DNA from: Gaiellasilicea sp963761905 | Lineage (GTDB): Bacteria; Actinomycetota; Thermoleophilia; Gaiellales; Gaiellaceae | Assembly (NCBI GenBank): GCA_963761905.1 | Contig: CAVXIQ010000005.1 | Span: 1-64,000 of the forward strand | Length of the DNA: 64,000 nt | Reading direction: 5' to 3' | In this document: one piece after another, positions 1 to 11,534 of the stretch | Layout of the letters: the number at the start of each line of letters is the position of its first letter | Numbering within the stretch: the first letter of the stretch is position 1 | The notes under the pieces: model-generated | Told to the model about the DNA's origin: nothing | Database searches by the model: none | The model's input: the letters and a program-made list of their open reading frames with translations, nothing else | Position numbers and translations under genes: made by a program

Positions 1-100
1 CGGCGGCACCTTCCGCGGCCCGCTCGAAGAGGTCCAGCAGGGCGGCGAGTTCCTCGTCTCGACCGACGATGTCCACCGTCACGTCCGGCAATGCTGACAC
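1..100 (-). CDS. AAA/LuxR-type regulator, N-terminus only (partial)
   Basis: Reading leftwards from a GTG at 98-100 gives 33 codons that run off the window edge. The peptide contains IVGRDEELAALLDLFERA, which resembles the conserved N-terminal stretch just before the Walker A motif in MalT/LuxR-type and other STAND/AAA regulators (usual form VGRexELaxL). No ribosome-binding site is clear, so the start is tentative. It is divergent from the AfsR-like gene at 174, so the two may share a control region. Only the N-terminus is present, so the class of the protein cannot be fixed. Confidence 0.5.
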   Translation of the reverse strand, partial: MSALPDVTVDIVGRDEELAALLDLFERAAEGAA

Positions 101-173
101 GGGACGACGCGATTTCGACCCGGCGCTCCGAGGACCGGTTGCCCGTGCAGCGCATCCCGCTCAGAATGACCCG

Positions 174-3012
174 GTGGCTGCGGAAGGAAGCGCGAACAGC
201 TTCGAGCTGCGCCTGCTCGGAACCGTCGAGGCGCTCGCGCGACGGAGCAGCGTCGCGCTCGGCGGGCCGCGCCAGCGGGCGTTGCTCGCGCTGCTCGCGA
301 TTCAGCCCGGCCGTCCGCTCGCGTCGAGCGGCTCGGCGAAGAGCTGTGGCACGGCAAGCCGCCCGCGGGTGCGGCGACGACGCTGCGCTCCTACGTCTCT
401 CGGCTGCGCGCGGCGCTCGGAGACGACGCGGCGATCCAGGCCGGCTCGGGAACCTACGTGCTCGACGTCGCGCCGGAGCACGTCGACGCGCACCGCTTCG
501 AGCGGCTCGCCGGGGAGGGTCACGAGGCGCTCGCGCGGGGCGCAGTCGGGCGTGCCGCGGAGCGGCTGCGCGACGGCGCTCGAGCTCTGGGGAGACGCCC
601 TTCGCCGGCCTCGCCGACGGGGGCGCCCTCGCGCCTCGAGGCCGATCGCCTCGAGGAGGTGCGGCTGCATGCGCTCGAGGCCCGGATCGAGGCGGAGCTC
701 GCGCTCGGAGGCTGCGGACGAGCTCGTCGAGGAGCTCGAGACCCTCGTGCGGGAGCAGCCGTTTCGCGAGCGCCTCTGGGGCCACCTGATGCTCGCGCTG
801 TACCGCGGCGGCCGGCAGGCGGACGCTCTCGCTGCCTACCGGCGCGCCCGCGCGCTGCTCGCCGAGGAGCTCGGGATCGAGCCCGGCGAGGAGCTGAAGC
901 GGCTCGAGCAGGCGATCCTCCGCCAGGAGGTGCCGCCTGTCGACGCCGCCGGGCGAGCGGCACAACCTGCCCGCGCCGCTGACGAGCTTCGTCGGCCGCG
1001 AGGCCGAGCTCGCCGAGGTGGAGCAGTTGCTCGGGCGAGGCGACGGCTCGTCACCCTCACCGGCGTGGGCGGCGCCGGGAAGACGCGGCTCGCGCTCGAG
1101 GCGGCGGCCCGAGCGCTCCCCGACTTCCCCGACGGGGTCACCTTCGTCGATCTCTCGGGCCTCGCGGATCCCGCGCTCGTCGCCCGCCAGGTCGGCAGGC
1201 GCCTTCGACGTGCGCGAGCAGGGCGACGCGGCGATCGAGGTACGGCTCGCGGCGCATCTGCGCGACGCCGACCTGCTGCTCGTGCTCGACAACTGCGAGC
1301 ACGTGCGCGAGGCCTGCGCGAGAGCTCGCTCGAGACCTCCTCGCCGCCTGCCCGCGCATCCGGATTCTGGCGACGAGCCGGGAGGCGCTGGGCGTGCCCG
1401 GCGAGGCCGACTACGAGGTGCCGCCGCTCGGGCTTCCCGCGGCGGCGGCAAACGAAGCGGAACTGCGCTCCTCGGAGGCCGTACGGCTCTTCCTGGCCCG
1501 GGCCCGCGAGGCGCGGCCGCGCCTCGACGACGACGACCGTGCGCTCGCGAGCGCGGCCCGGATCTGCCGCGACCTGGATGGCCTGCCGCTCGCGCTCGAG
1601 CTCGCGGCCGCCCGGGCGAAGGCGCTCTCGCTCGAGGAGATCGCGAGCCGGCTCGCCGACCGCTTCCGCTTCCTCGTCTCGTGGCGGCGTCTGACCGCCG
1701 CCCGCCACCGGACGCTCGAGGAGGCGATGCGACTGGAGCTACGAGCTGCTCGACGACGACCAGCAGGCCCTGCTCCGCGGCCTTTCCGTCTTCGCCGGCG
1801 GCTTCACGCTCGCCGGTGCCGCGGCCGTTTGTCGCGGCGACGACGACGCGGCTCGACCCGGTCGGACGGCTCGTGCGACGCGTCGCTCGTCGTCGCCGAG
1901 GAGCGCGACGGAGAGATGCGGTACCGCCTGCTCGAGACGGTGCGGCAGTACGCCGCCGAACGTCTCGCCGCCTCCGGAGAGGCGGGCGCGTTCGGGAAGC
2001 GACACGCCGACTGGGCGCTCGCGCTCGCCGAGGAGGCCGAGCCAGAGCTGACCGGGGAGCGCCAGGCGTGGTGGTTCTCGACCCTCGAGGCCGAGCACGA
2101 CAACCTCCGCGCGGCGCTGGCGTACCTCGGCGACGCGGGCGAGCACGAGAGACGCCTCCGTCTCACGATCGCCCTCACGCGGTTCTGGTACGTCCGCGGA
2201 TATCTGGCCGAGGCGCGACTGCGGCTACGGGAGTCGCTCGGGGAGACCGCCGACGGCGCCGGCCCGCACCGGCGACGCGCGCTGACCGCCGCGGCCGCCC
2301 TTGCGCTCCTGCAGGGCGACTACGGGGAGGGAACCATGCTCGCCGAGCAGAGCCTGGAGGCGGCGAGGGCCGCGGGGGAGCCCAAGTTCGTGGCGAACGC
2401 GCTCAGCAACCTCGGCGCGATCGTGCTCGCCGCCGGCGACCGACGAGCGGGCGGCGATCGTGCTCGAGGAAGCGGTCGCGCTCGCCCGCGAGGTCGGCGA
2501 CGAGCGGATCGCAGCGCTCGCGATCAACAACCTCGGCGACGTCGCGCTGACGGTCGGCGACTACGACCGTGCTGGGCCGCTGTTCGAAGAGAGCCTCGCT
2601 CTCCTGCGAGCCCGCGGTGACACGGCGAACGTCTCGCGCTCGCTCTTCAACCTCGGCGCCGTCGCGCTGCAGCTCGGCCGGCTCGAGGAAGCCGACGAGC
2701 GCTTCCGCGAGAGCGTTGCTCACGGCCGCGACGGCCGGCGACAAGGAGGATCTCGCCTGGTGCCTCGAGGGGCTTGCCGCACTGGCGGCGGCCCGGAGCG
2801 AGGGCGAGCGCGCTGCGCTGCTCCTCGGTGCAGCCGGCGCTTTGCTCCGGGAGATGGGAGCCGACTACAAGCCGTTCGAGCGGCAGCTCCACGATGCCAC
2901 CGAGGAGCAGGCACTCGCTCTCTGCGGCGCTCCGCTGTTCGCGGCGGCGACGCAGCAGGGCGCAGCGCTGACGCTCGACGGCGCGCTCGAGGCCGCACTC
3001 GGACACGTCTGA
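174..3012 (+). pseudogene. AfsR/SARP-type regulator with NB-ARC and TPR domains, broken by about 12 frameshifts
   Basis: Pieces in all three frames join into one recognisable AfsR-like protein of about 945 residues: OmpR-type winged helix (from FELRLLGTVEAL near 200), bacterial transcriptional activation domain (about 460-930), the VGREAELAEVEQLL linker near 1000, a Walker A motif VGGAGKT near 1065, LLVLDNCEH near 1280, then TPR repeats to the stop at 3012. The frame changes near 325, 570, 590, 610, 705, 945, 1045, 1195, 1320, 1735, 1860, 2440 and 2720. Between the shifts the protein is clean and has no in-frame stop. A GTG at 174 is the preferred start because it avoids overlap with the divergent gene. 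It could be a recent pseudogene or a stretch of poor sequence quality; the family activates secondary metabolism or morphogenesis genes. Confidence 0.8.
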
Positions 3013-3061
3013 ACCGGGGGTTGCAACAGGATTGCAACGTTGATCCGGGACGCTCGGCTGC

Positions 3062-3514
3062 ATGGATGCGCAGAAGATGGACGGCCGGCTTCTCGACGAG
3101 GCGCGGGCTGCGAATCGCGCCTCCTTCGTGGCGGCGCTCGCGGGCGGTGACGCGAAGGCGGCGGCGGCGGTCTACGCCGGGAACGCGAAGCTGCTCGCGC
3201 CTTCGGCGGAGCTCGTGCGGGGGAGCGAGGCGATCGAGGCGTTCTGGCGGGCCGGGCTCGAGGCGGGGGTCAGGGCGGCGGAGCTCGAGGCGGTCGAGTT
3301 CGACCAGCACGACGGCCTCGCTTACGAAATCGGCCGCTACGCGCTGCAGCTCGAGCCTGCGGAAGGCGGGACGGTCGTCGACCGCGGCAATTACCTGCTC
3401 GTCCACGAGCGGCAAGAGGACGGCTCGTGGCGCTGGGCCGTCGAGATGTTCAACCCGGACAGTACGCCTGCCGCGGCGGGCGTCGACGAGGCAAGGAAAG
3501 GAGCAGGGAGATGA
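3062..3514 (+). CDS. SnoaL/DUF4440-like protein of the NTF2 fold
   Basis: A 150-residue soluble protein. It has the layout of DUF4440/SnoaL-like NTF2-fold proteins: an N-terminal helix pair with the AALAGGDAKAAAAVYAGNAKLLAP pattern split around residues 20-45, a central GSEAIEAFWRAGLEAG helix, and a final strand containing WRWAVEMFNPD. Members act as small-ligand isomerases, cyclases or accessory domains; the substrate cannot be told here. The stop codon overlaps the start of the next, exported protein by 4 bases (ATGA), so the two are probably co-translated. The assignment rests on fold-level pattern, not on catalytic residues. Confidence 0.65.
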   Translation: MDAQKMDGRLLDEARAANRASFVAALAGGDAKAAAAVYAGNAKLLAPSAELVRGSEAIEAFWRAGLEAGVRAAELEAVEFDQHDGLAYEIGRYALQLEPAEGGTVVDRGNYLLVHERQEDGSWRWAVEMFNPDSTPAAAGVDEARKGAGR

Positions 3515-4443
3515 GGAAGCGGAGAATGCTCACGCTTGCGGGCGCCGCGGCGGCGCTCGCGGTCGTGGCAGGCTCGGCGATCGCCGGGCACATGACGAGC
3601 GGCGTCAAGAGCTACACGGGCTGCCTGACGCCGGGCGAGGGTGTGCTGATCAAGATCAAGGAGGGGAACGCGCCGTCGTCGGCGTGCGTGGGCGGCCAGG
3701 TGCAGGTGCACTTCTCGGGGGGCGACATCACGGCGATCTCGGCCGGCACGGGGCTCACGGGCGGCGGCGACAACGGCGCCGTCACGTTGACGCTCGCGGC
3801 GGCGTATCGGCTGCCCCAAGCCTGCGCGACCGGGGAGGTGGCGAAGTGGGATGGCGACAGCTGGGAGTGCGCGGCAGACAGCAGTGCGACCTACTCGGCG
3901 GGAACGGGCCTCGACCTCTCGAGCGGCGGTGCGTTCAGCATCGAGCCGGACTATCGCGTCAAGAACACGCCGGACTGTGCCAGCGGTCAGTTCGCCACCG
4001 GGTTCGACTCCGGCGGCGCGATCCAGTGCGCGGCCCCGGCCGCTGCTGCTGCGCTCCAGACGTTCGGATCGACTCAGAACGAGCCGGGATTCTCGCAGGG
4101 GGTGGGTATCCCCGACGACGGCGTCTTGCGGACCTACGTCTCGGCCACCGTTCCCGCCGGCTCCTACTTCCTGATGGGCAAGGGGAGGCTCCGTCAGGAC
4201 GACGACGACACCGGGTTCACAGCGCCCGATGGCATCGAGTGCCGCCTCGCAATCGGCGCCGAGCAGATCGACAAGACGGCCTTCAGGCCGAAAGACAACC
4301 AGGGCATAGAGGAGTATGGGTTCGCGCTCACCGGCATCGTGACGACGACGGGAGGGGTTGTCGCCCTGCAGTGCAGCGCCATCAGCGACGCCGACCTCGT
4401 GTCGCTTGCCTTCGCACGCTTCGTCGCTCTCAAGATCGGCTGA
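3511..4443 (+). CDS. Exported protein of unknown function
   Basis: A 310-residue protein. The start is supported by an AAAGGAGCAGGG ribosome-binding site just upstream. The N-terminus (MRKRRMLTLAGAAAALAVVA) is a classic signal peptide with cleavage probably near AIAGH. The mature part has two copies of a SAGTGLxLxxGG motif (near residues 80 and 130), a pattern seen in tail-fibre-like and other repetitive secreted proteins, paired cysteines, and a C-terminal beta-rich domain that resembles jelly-roll/C1q-like modules in rhythm only. I do not recognise the family. It is translationally coupled to the SnoaL-like gene and lies in a run of exported proteins. Confidence 0.75.
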   Translation: MRKRRMLTLAGAAAALAVVAGSAIAGHMTSGVKSYTGCLTPGEGVLIKIKEGNAPSSACVGGQVQVHFSGGDITAISAGTGLTGGGDNGAVTLTLAAAYRLPQACATGEVAKWDGDSWECAADSSATYSAGTGLDLSSGGAFSIEPDYRVKNTPDCASGQFATGFDSGGAIQCAAPAAAAALQTFGSTQNEPGFSQGVGIPDDGVLRTYVSATVPAGSYFLMGKGRLRQDDDDTGFTAPDGIECRLAIGAEQIDKTAFRPKDNQGIEEYGFALTGIVTTTGGVVALQCSAISDADLVSLAFARFVALKIG

Positions 4444-4472
4444 TCGATCGTGCGACGACTCTAGGGCGTGGA

Positions 4473-4518
4473 GGGGTCAGGTCTTGCATTCGAGCAATCG
4501 ACTTCGAGACCTGACCCC
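4473..4518. repeat. REP-like inverted repeat
   Basis: Two perfect 12-base arms, GGGGTCAGGTCT at 4473-4484 and AGACCTGACCCC at 4507-4518, separated by 22 bases. It lies between two exported-protein genes. There is no T-run after the hairpin, so it is not a standard terminator. The GGGGTCAGGTCT arm resembles repetitive extragenic palindromes that accompany REP-type (Y1, RAYT) transposases; that link is from memory and is an inference. Only one copy occurs in this window. Confidence 0.6.
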
Positions 4519-4554
4519 GGCCTCGGACGCACAACCTCCGGAAGGGAGACCGAG

Positions 4555-5133
4555 ATGACCAAGAACCGGTTTCGCAGGATCGGCACCTTCGTCGCGCTGG
4601 CGGCAGCAGTTGGAGTGGGCGCCGGCGCCGTGGCGTTCGCACACGGCGGCGACACGACCGCCGTCCATGCCTGCGTGTCGGCGCAGGGGGCGCTCCGGAT
4701 CGTGGCGCCGACGGACATTTGCAAGGCAAGGGAGACGGCGCTCGACTGGAGCATTCAAGGCCCGCAGGGCATTCCGGGCGAGAAGGGTGATCAAGGGCTG
4801 CCCGGAGAGCCCGGCCCCCCCGACCCCGCGGTGGCCGCGTTCGTCGAGCGGTTCGGGAGCCCGGCGGGCGCTGCGGTCGAGTCCCAGTCGTATCTCGCCG
4901 AATGCCTGCTGGGGACGATGATCCTCACCGCCACGTCCTTCCTCCCGAGGGGATACGAGCCGGCTGATGGGCGGCTGCTGCCGATCAACCAGTGGCAGGC
5001 GCTCTTCGCGCTGATCGGAACCAACTACGGCGGGGACGGCAGGGTTACGTTCGCGCTGCCGGATCTGCGCGCGCTTGCCCCGGACCACATGACGTACGGG
5101 ATCTGCACGGTGGGTGTCTTCCCTTCCCTCTAG
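4555..5133 (+). CDS. Exported collagen-like and tail-collar domain protein
   Basis: A 192-residue protein starting at an ATG behind GAAGGGAGACCGAG. Residues 1-30 form a signal peptide. Residues 72-92 form a short collagen-like Gly-X-Y run (GPQGIPGEKGDQGLPG and on). The C-terminal half (about 110-185) matches the phage tail-collar / microcystin-dependent protein fold: GYEPADGRLLPINQW, FALIGTNYGGDG and FALPDLR are signature stretches. In phages this domain caps tail fibres; in free-living bacteria it appears in surface or secreted proteins. There are no phage genes around it, so it is read as a chromosomal surface protein. Confidence 0.8.
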   Translation: MTKNRFRRIGTFVALAAAVGVGAGAVAFAHGGDTTAVHACVSAQGALRIVAPTDICKARETALDWSIQGPQGIPGEKGDQGLPGEPGPPDPAVAAFVERFGSPAGAAVESQSYLAECLLGTMILTATSFLPRGYEPADGRLLPINQWQALFALIGTNYGGDGRVTFALPDLRALAPDHMTYGICTVGVFPSL

Positions 5134-5203
5134 CTCGAAGTTGCTCGAACCTGTGTCCCGGTCGACGCGGACGGCCACCACTTGTGACGAAAGGAGTATC
5201 GAG

Positions 5204-6698
5204 ATGAGAAAGCAAGAGTGGTCGCTCCGCCGGTGGACGGTTGGGCTGGTGTTGGGGCTCCTTGCAGCCTTCGTTTGTGTGGGCGTGACGAGCGCCGGCG
5301 TGCCCGGACGTTGGGACATGATCACGCAGGGCGCGAACGTGCCGGGGAACTCGGCGAGCGAGCTCGGCCTCGCACGGACTGCCGATGGGGTGTTGCACGT
5401 GGCCTGGAAGGAACGGACAGGCCCGCTCACCGAGGCGATTCGCCATCGTACGGTCTCGGCTGCGGGTCGGCTCGGATCCATTTCGACGATCGTCTCGGGC
5501 TGGGTGAGCCTCAGCGACCCGGAGCTCGTGGTCGAGTCCGGGGGGCGGCTGCGCGTCTACTTCGGCGGCCAGCGGACGACGCAGTCGGGCGACCCATTGG
5601 CGGGCTTGCTGACCGCGATCTCGCTGTCGTCGGGGGCGTCCTGGGGGCCTCCGGAGGTGATCCACCGCCGAAACCAGGTCGGCGCCGCGCGCAACGTGTC
5701 GGTGACAGTCGCGCGCGACGGGACGCCGTCTCAGGCCTGGTACGGCGTCAGCGAGATCTATCTCCACCGGAGCCTCGATGGGTCGCTCGGGGACAACCTC
5801 TTCACGGCTTCGCCGCCGCTGAACGAGTTCGGGCCGACCGTCGTCGACGATGCAGCGGGCCGCCTCTGGGTGAGCTGGTGCGGCTTCGGCGGCAACGCAG
5901 GTGGACTCTTCGTGCAGCGAGCCGATCCGGCGAGCGGCGCCCCGATCGGCGCCGGTGCGAAAGCTGCCGGGCTCGACGACGCCGTATCAGGGCGCGCAGG
6001 TCTCGACGTGCAATCTCGAGCGGACGACGGCGCGACGGACGCCCATGGTCGCCGGTGCGCGCGGCGGCGTCTTCATCGCCGGCTCTACCGGTTATCCGAC
6101 GCTGTCGCGCGTGAACGTCTGGCGAATCGATCCCTCGGGACAGGTCCCGGCAGGGTCGTTCGTCGTGGGCGCCGACGCCAGGTTCGGGCACACCACACCG
6201 GCGCTCGCGGCGGCGCCGGACGGCAGGGTCTGGGTCGCCTGGCTCGAAGCGACGCCCGGCGGGGCGACGATCGCAGCGAGGCGCTCCAATCGAACCGGCA
6301 CGGTCTGGGGCGAGCCCGTGCGCGTCCGCGCGCCGGGTAGCTGGATCCTCGGCGCGCTCAACGTCTCGGCGCAGGCCGGCAGGCTCGACGTGCTCGGGTT
6401 GATGGACTCGCTTCGCGCGGGTAACAGCGTCCAGCACACCCAGCTCCTGCCCGGGCTCACGCTGAGGCACGTGCGCACCGAGCGCCGCCTGAACGGAAGC
6501 GCGGTACTCGTCTTCCGCGTCTCCGACGCGGGCGATCCAGTCGCCGGCGCGCGGGTCGTGGTCGGCGGCGGCTCCGACGTGACAGGCGGCAGCGGCCTCG
6601 CGACGGTCGTGCTCGGCGCACCAAGGCCGGGAACGCTCCGCGCGACCGCCTCCCGCGCGGGCTACGTCGAAGACACGATCGGGGTTCGCTGTTGCTGA
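5204..6698 (+). CDS. Exported BNR/beta-propeller-like protein with C-terminal Ig-like domain (one frameshift)
   Basis: The gene starts at an ATG 5-8 bases after AAAGGAG, and has a signal peptide (residues 1-31). The body holds repeats of the sialidase/BNR-like type (ARTADGVLHVAWKE, VARDGTPSQAWYG, VVDDAAGRLWVSWCG, AAAPDGRVWVAWLE), suggesting a beta-propeller. The last 75 residues look like a carboxypeptidase-regulatory or Ig-like module (DAGDPVAGARVVVGGG). The frame shifts by +1 at the AAA run 5960-5962: removing one A joins GAGAK to LPGSTTPYQGAQ. Codon usage and sense continue cleanly on both sides, so a sequence error is likely. The ligand is unknown. Confidence 0.75.
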
Positions 6699-6790
6699 CC
6701 GACGTCTGGACGACGTTGTTGTCCACGAGCCGTCGATGTCGGGCGGCTCGTGGCAGCTGCATTCAGCTGCCGAGCGGCGTCACTCGCCGC

Positions 6791-6982
6791 TTAGCGGCCG
6801 AGCAGGCCGAACGTCATCCGACGCAGCCGGGCGCGGCGGCGGGCGACGTACTCGTCCCACTCGCGCAGACGTTCGGCGCGCCGAGCGACCATCGCACGGA
6901 ACTCGGCGTCTTCCTGCGCCCACTCCGCCTTCTGCTGCTCATACGCGCGCCGCTCCTCAGGAGTCATCCTCTTCCTCTTCAT
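6791..6982 (-). CDS. Small highly charged protein of unknown function
   Basis: 63 residues, rich in Arg and Glu, predicted to be one long helix: MKRKRMTPEERRAYEQQ followed by a helical AEWAQEDAEFRAMVARR stretch and a basic C-terminus. It overlaps the end of the upstream small gene (6957-7097) by 26 bases and is the last gene in the leftward run from dnaK, so it may be transcribed with the chaperone operon. It has no cysteines or membrane segment. Function unknown. Confidence 0.6.
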   Translation of the reverse strand: MKRKRMTPEERRAYEQQKAEWAQEDAEFRAMVARRAERLREWDEYVARRRARLRRMTFGLLGR

Positions 6983-7097
6983 CGGTGATCTCCAGTCTTT
7001 CGAGAATGAGATTCAGCTTCGCATCGATCGACATCAACTTCGAAATGATGCCATCGACCGTCCCGCTGTCGAGAGCCGATTCCGATCGTCGCCACAC
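6957..7097 (-). CDS. Small helical protein of unknown function
   Basis: 46 residues from a GTG at 7095-7097, or slightly longer from an upstream start in the same frame. It contains TVDGIISKLMSIDAKLNLIL and an acidic tail (EEEEDDS), the pattern of a short amphipathic helix that could mediate dimerisation. It begins 50 bases after the clpB stop and overlaps the following 63-residue gene. I recall similar small acidic proteins in other actinobacteria but cannot name a family. The start codon is uncertain. Confidence 0.5.
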   Translation of the reverse strand: MWRRSESALDSGTVDGIISKLMSIDAKLNLILERLEITDEEEEDDS

Positions 7098-7147
7098 CAG
7101 ACGATCGTCGTGGCCCGGACACCGCGCCGCAAGATGGCTCTTTAGTC

Positions 7148-9615
<2,468 letters not shown>

Positions 9616-9616
<1 letters not shown>

Positions 9617-9978
9617 CAGTGCCGCCTCGCGGGCTGGTCGGGGCGGTAGAGCACGACCTCGCGCCGATAGGAGCGGTGAACCGTGCGGATCTCGTCGCGG
9701 AGCTCCCGCTCGAGCCGCGCCGCCCGGGCCTGCGCCTTGCGGAGCTCGTCCTCGAGCCGGAGCACGTGCTCGACGCCGGCGAGGTTGAGCCCGAGCTCGG
9801 TCGTCAGCCGCTGGATCACGCGCAGCCGCTCGAGGTCGGCCTCGGAGTAGAGGCGCGTGTTGCCGGCCGTTCGCTGCGGCCGCACGAGCCCCTTCGACTC
9901 GTAGAGGCGCAACGTCTGCTGGTGCATTCCGACGAGCTCGGCGGCGACGCTGATCATGTAGCGCGGGTGGTTGTCCAT
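9616..9978 (-). CDS. hspR: HspR, MerR-family heat-shock repressor
   Basis: A 120-residue protein with an N-terminal MerR-type helix-turn-helix (ISVAAELVGMHQQTLRLYE, then GLVRPQRTAGNTRLYSE) and a C-terminal coiled coil. HspR represses dnaK-operon transcription in Streptomyces and Mycobacterium by binding HAIR sites together with DnaK. It is the fourth gene of dnaK-grpE-dnaJ-hspR-clpB and overlaps dnaJ and clpB by one base each, the usual autoregulatory arrangement. The gene is intact, in contrast to its frameshifted neighbours. Confidence 0.93.
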
Positions 9979-11029
9979 CAGCCGCTCACCTTCCGCAGCT
10001 CCTCGAGCGCCTTGCTTCTCAGCCTTCGAGAGCTTCTCCGGAACCGTGAGCCGGAGCCGTGCGAGCAGGTCGCCCTTACCGCTTCCCTTCAGCCTCGGGG
10101 CGCCGCGGCCCTTCACCTTCAGCAGCTTCCCGGGCTGCGAGCCGGCGGGAACCTTGAGCGAGATCGGCCCGTCGGGCGTCGGCACCTCGATCTTCGCGCC
10201 GAGCGCCGCGTCCGCGTAGCTGACGGGAACCTCGACGACGAGATCGTCGCCCCGGCGCTCGTAGAGCGGCGAGGCGGCGACCCGCGCGACGACGTAGAGG
10301 TCGCCCGTCGGCCCGCCGCCGCGGCCGGGCTCGCCGCGGCCCTTGAGCCGGATCCGCGTCCCATCCTTCGCGCCCGCAGGAATCTTCACCTGATAGGTCT
10401 TCTGCACGCGCTCGCGACCCGAGCCGCGGCACGTCTTGCAGGGCTTCTCGACGATCGTCCCGTTGCCGCGGCAGCGCGGGCACGGCTGCGAGAGCGAGAA
10501 GAGGCCGTGCGAGTCGGACGTGATCCCGCGCCCCGAGCAGACCGGGCAGACGATCGGCGCTGTCCCCGGCTCGGCGCCGGAGCCGCCGCAGGTGTGGCAG
10601 GCCGTCTCCACGTTCGCGCGCACCGGCACCTGCACGCCCGCGAGCGCATCCTCGAAGGAGATGTGGACGTCGGTCTGGAGGTCGGTGCCGCGTTCCGGCT
10701 GCGGCCCGCGCCTCGCCCCGCCACCGCGACCGGCGCCGCCGCCGAAGAGCCCGCCGAAGAGGTCGCTGAGGTCGAAGTCCTGGAACTGCGCCCCGTCCCG
10801 AGAGCCCGCCCGGACCCGGGCGGCCGTTCGTCGAGCCGAAGGTGTCGTAGGCCTTCCGCTTCTCCGGATCCGAGAGGACGTCGTAGGCGCCCTGGATCTC
10901 CTTGAAGCGGGCCTCGTCGCCGCCGCTCGCGTCGGGATGGCTCTCGCGCGCGAGCTTGCGATAGGCCTTCTTGATCTCGTCGGCCGAGGCGTTCTTGGCG
11001 ACGCCGAGGGTGTCGTACGGATTGCTCAT
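9978..11029 (-). CDS. dnaJ: DnaJ co-chaperone (two frameshifts)
   Basis: Hsp40 that stimulates DnaK ATPase. Domain order: J domain with the HPD motif (ESHPDASGG), Gly/Phe-rich linker, four zinc-binding CxxCxGxG repeats (CHTCGGSG, CPVCSGRG, CPRCRGNG, CKTCRGSG) and the C-terminal peptide-binding domains. Frameshifts sit near 10810 (in the G/F region) and near 10014 (one base extra; the expected end is KQALEELRKVSG). After correction the stop overlaps the hspR ATG. Start overlaps the grpE stop (ATGA). It is the operon copy of dnaJ; a second copy elsewhere is common in actinobacteria. Confidence 0.9.
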
Positions 11030-11534
11030 TCGCTCACGATCACCCGGGTCGGCCGCAGCACGCGGTCGCCGAGCCGATAGCCCTTCTGGATGACCTGGAG
11101 CACCGTGCCCGACTCGGCGCCCTCGCCGGGCTGGGAGAGGAGCGCCTCGTGGACGTGCGGATCGAACGCGCCCTCGGCCTCGATCTCCGAGAGACCGTGC
11201 CGCTCGAGCAGGCTCGCGAGCGAGCGATGGACGAGCTGGACGCCCTCCTCGAGCTTCGCCTCCTCGTGCGAGGCCGCCGCCTCGAGCGCCCGCTCGAGAT
11301 CGTCGAGCACGGGCAGGAGCTCGTTCAGGAGCCGCTCGTTCGCCCGCGCGGTGACCTCGAGGTACTCCCGGGCGACCCGCTTCTTGTAGTTGTCGAAGTC
11401 GGCCGCGAGGCGGAGATACGACTCGTCGCGGATGCAGGAGCCGGCGCGGATTCCTCCGCCGCCGGCTCCTGCTCCTCGACGAGCTCGTCCTCCTCGACGA
11501 CCTCCTCGCCGATCTGACGCTCTTGCTCGGTCAC
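11026..11534 (-). CDS. grpE: GrpE nucleotide-exchange factor (one frameshift)
   Basis: Releases ADP from DnaK. An acidic N-terminus (MTEQERQIGEEVVEEDELVE) is followed, after a one-base shift near 11428, by the GrpE coiled coil (YLRLAADFDNYKKRVAREY) and the beta domain ending in GYRLGDRVLRPTRVIVSE. The start overlaps the dnaK stop by 4 bases and the stop overlaps the dnaJ start, as expected for a coupled operon. About 169 codons, a normal length. The fault lies in a low-complexity Ala/Pro stretch, where an indel error is likely. Confidence 0.9.

Noticed and set aside
4555..5133. Prophage remnant
   Set aside because: The tail-collar domain stands alone with a signal peptide; no other phage gene, integrase or attachment site is nearby.
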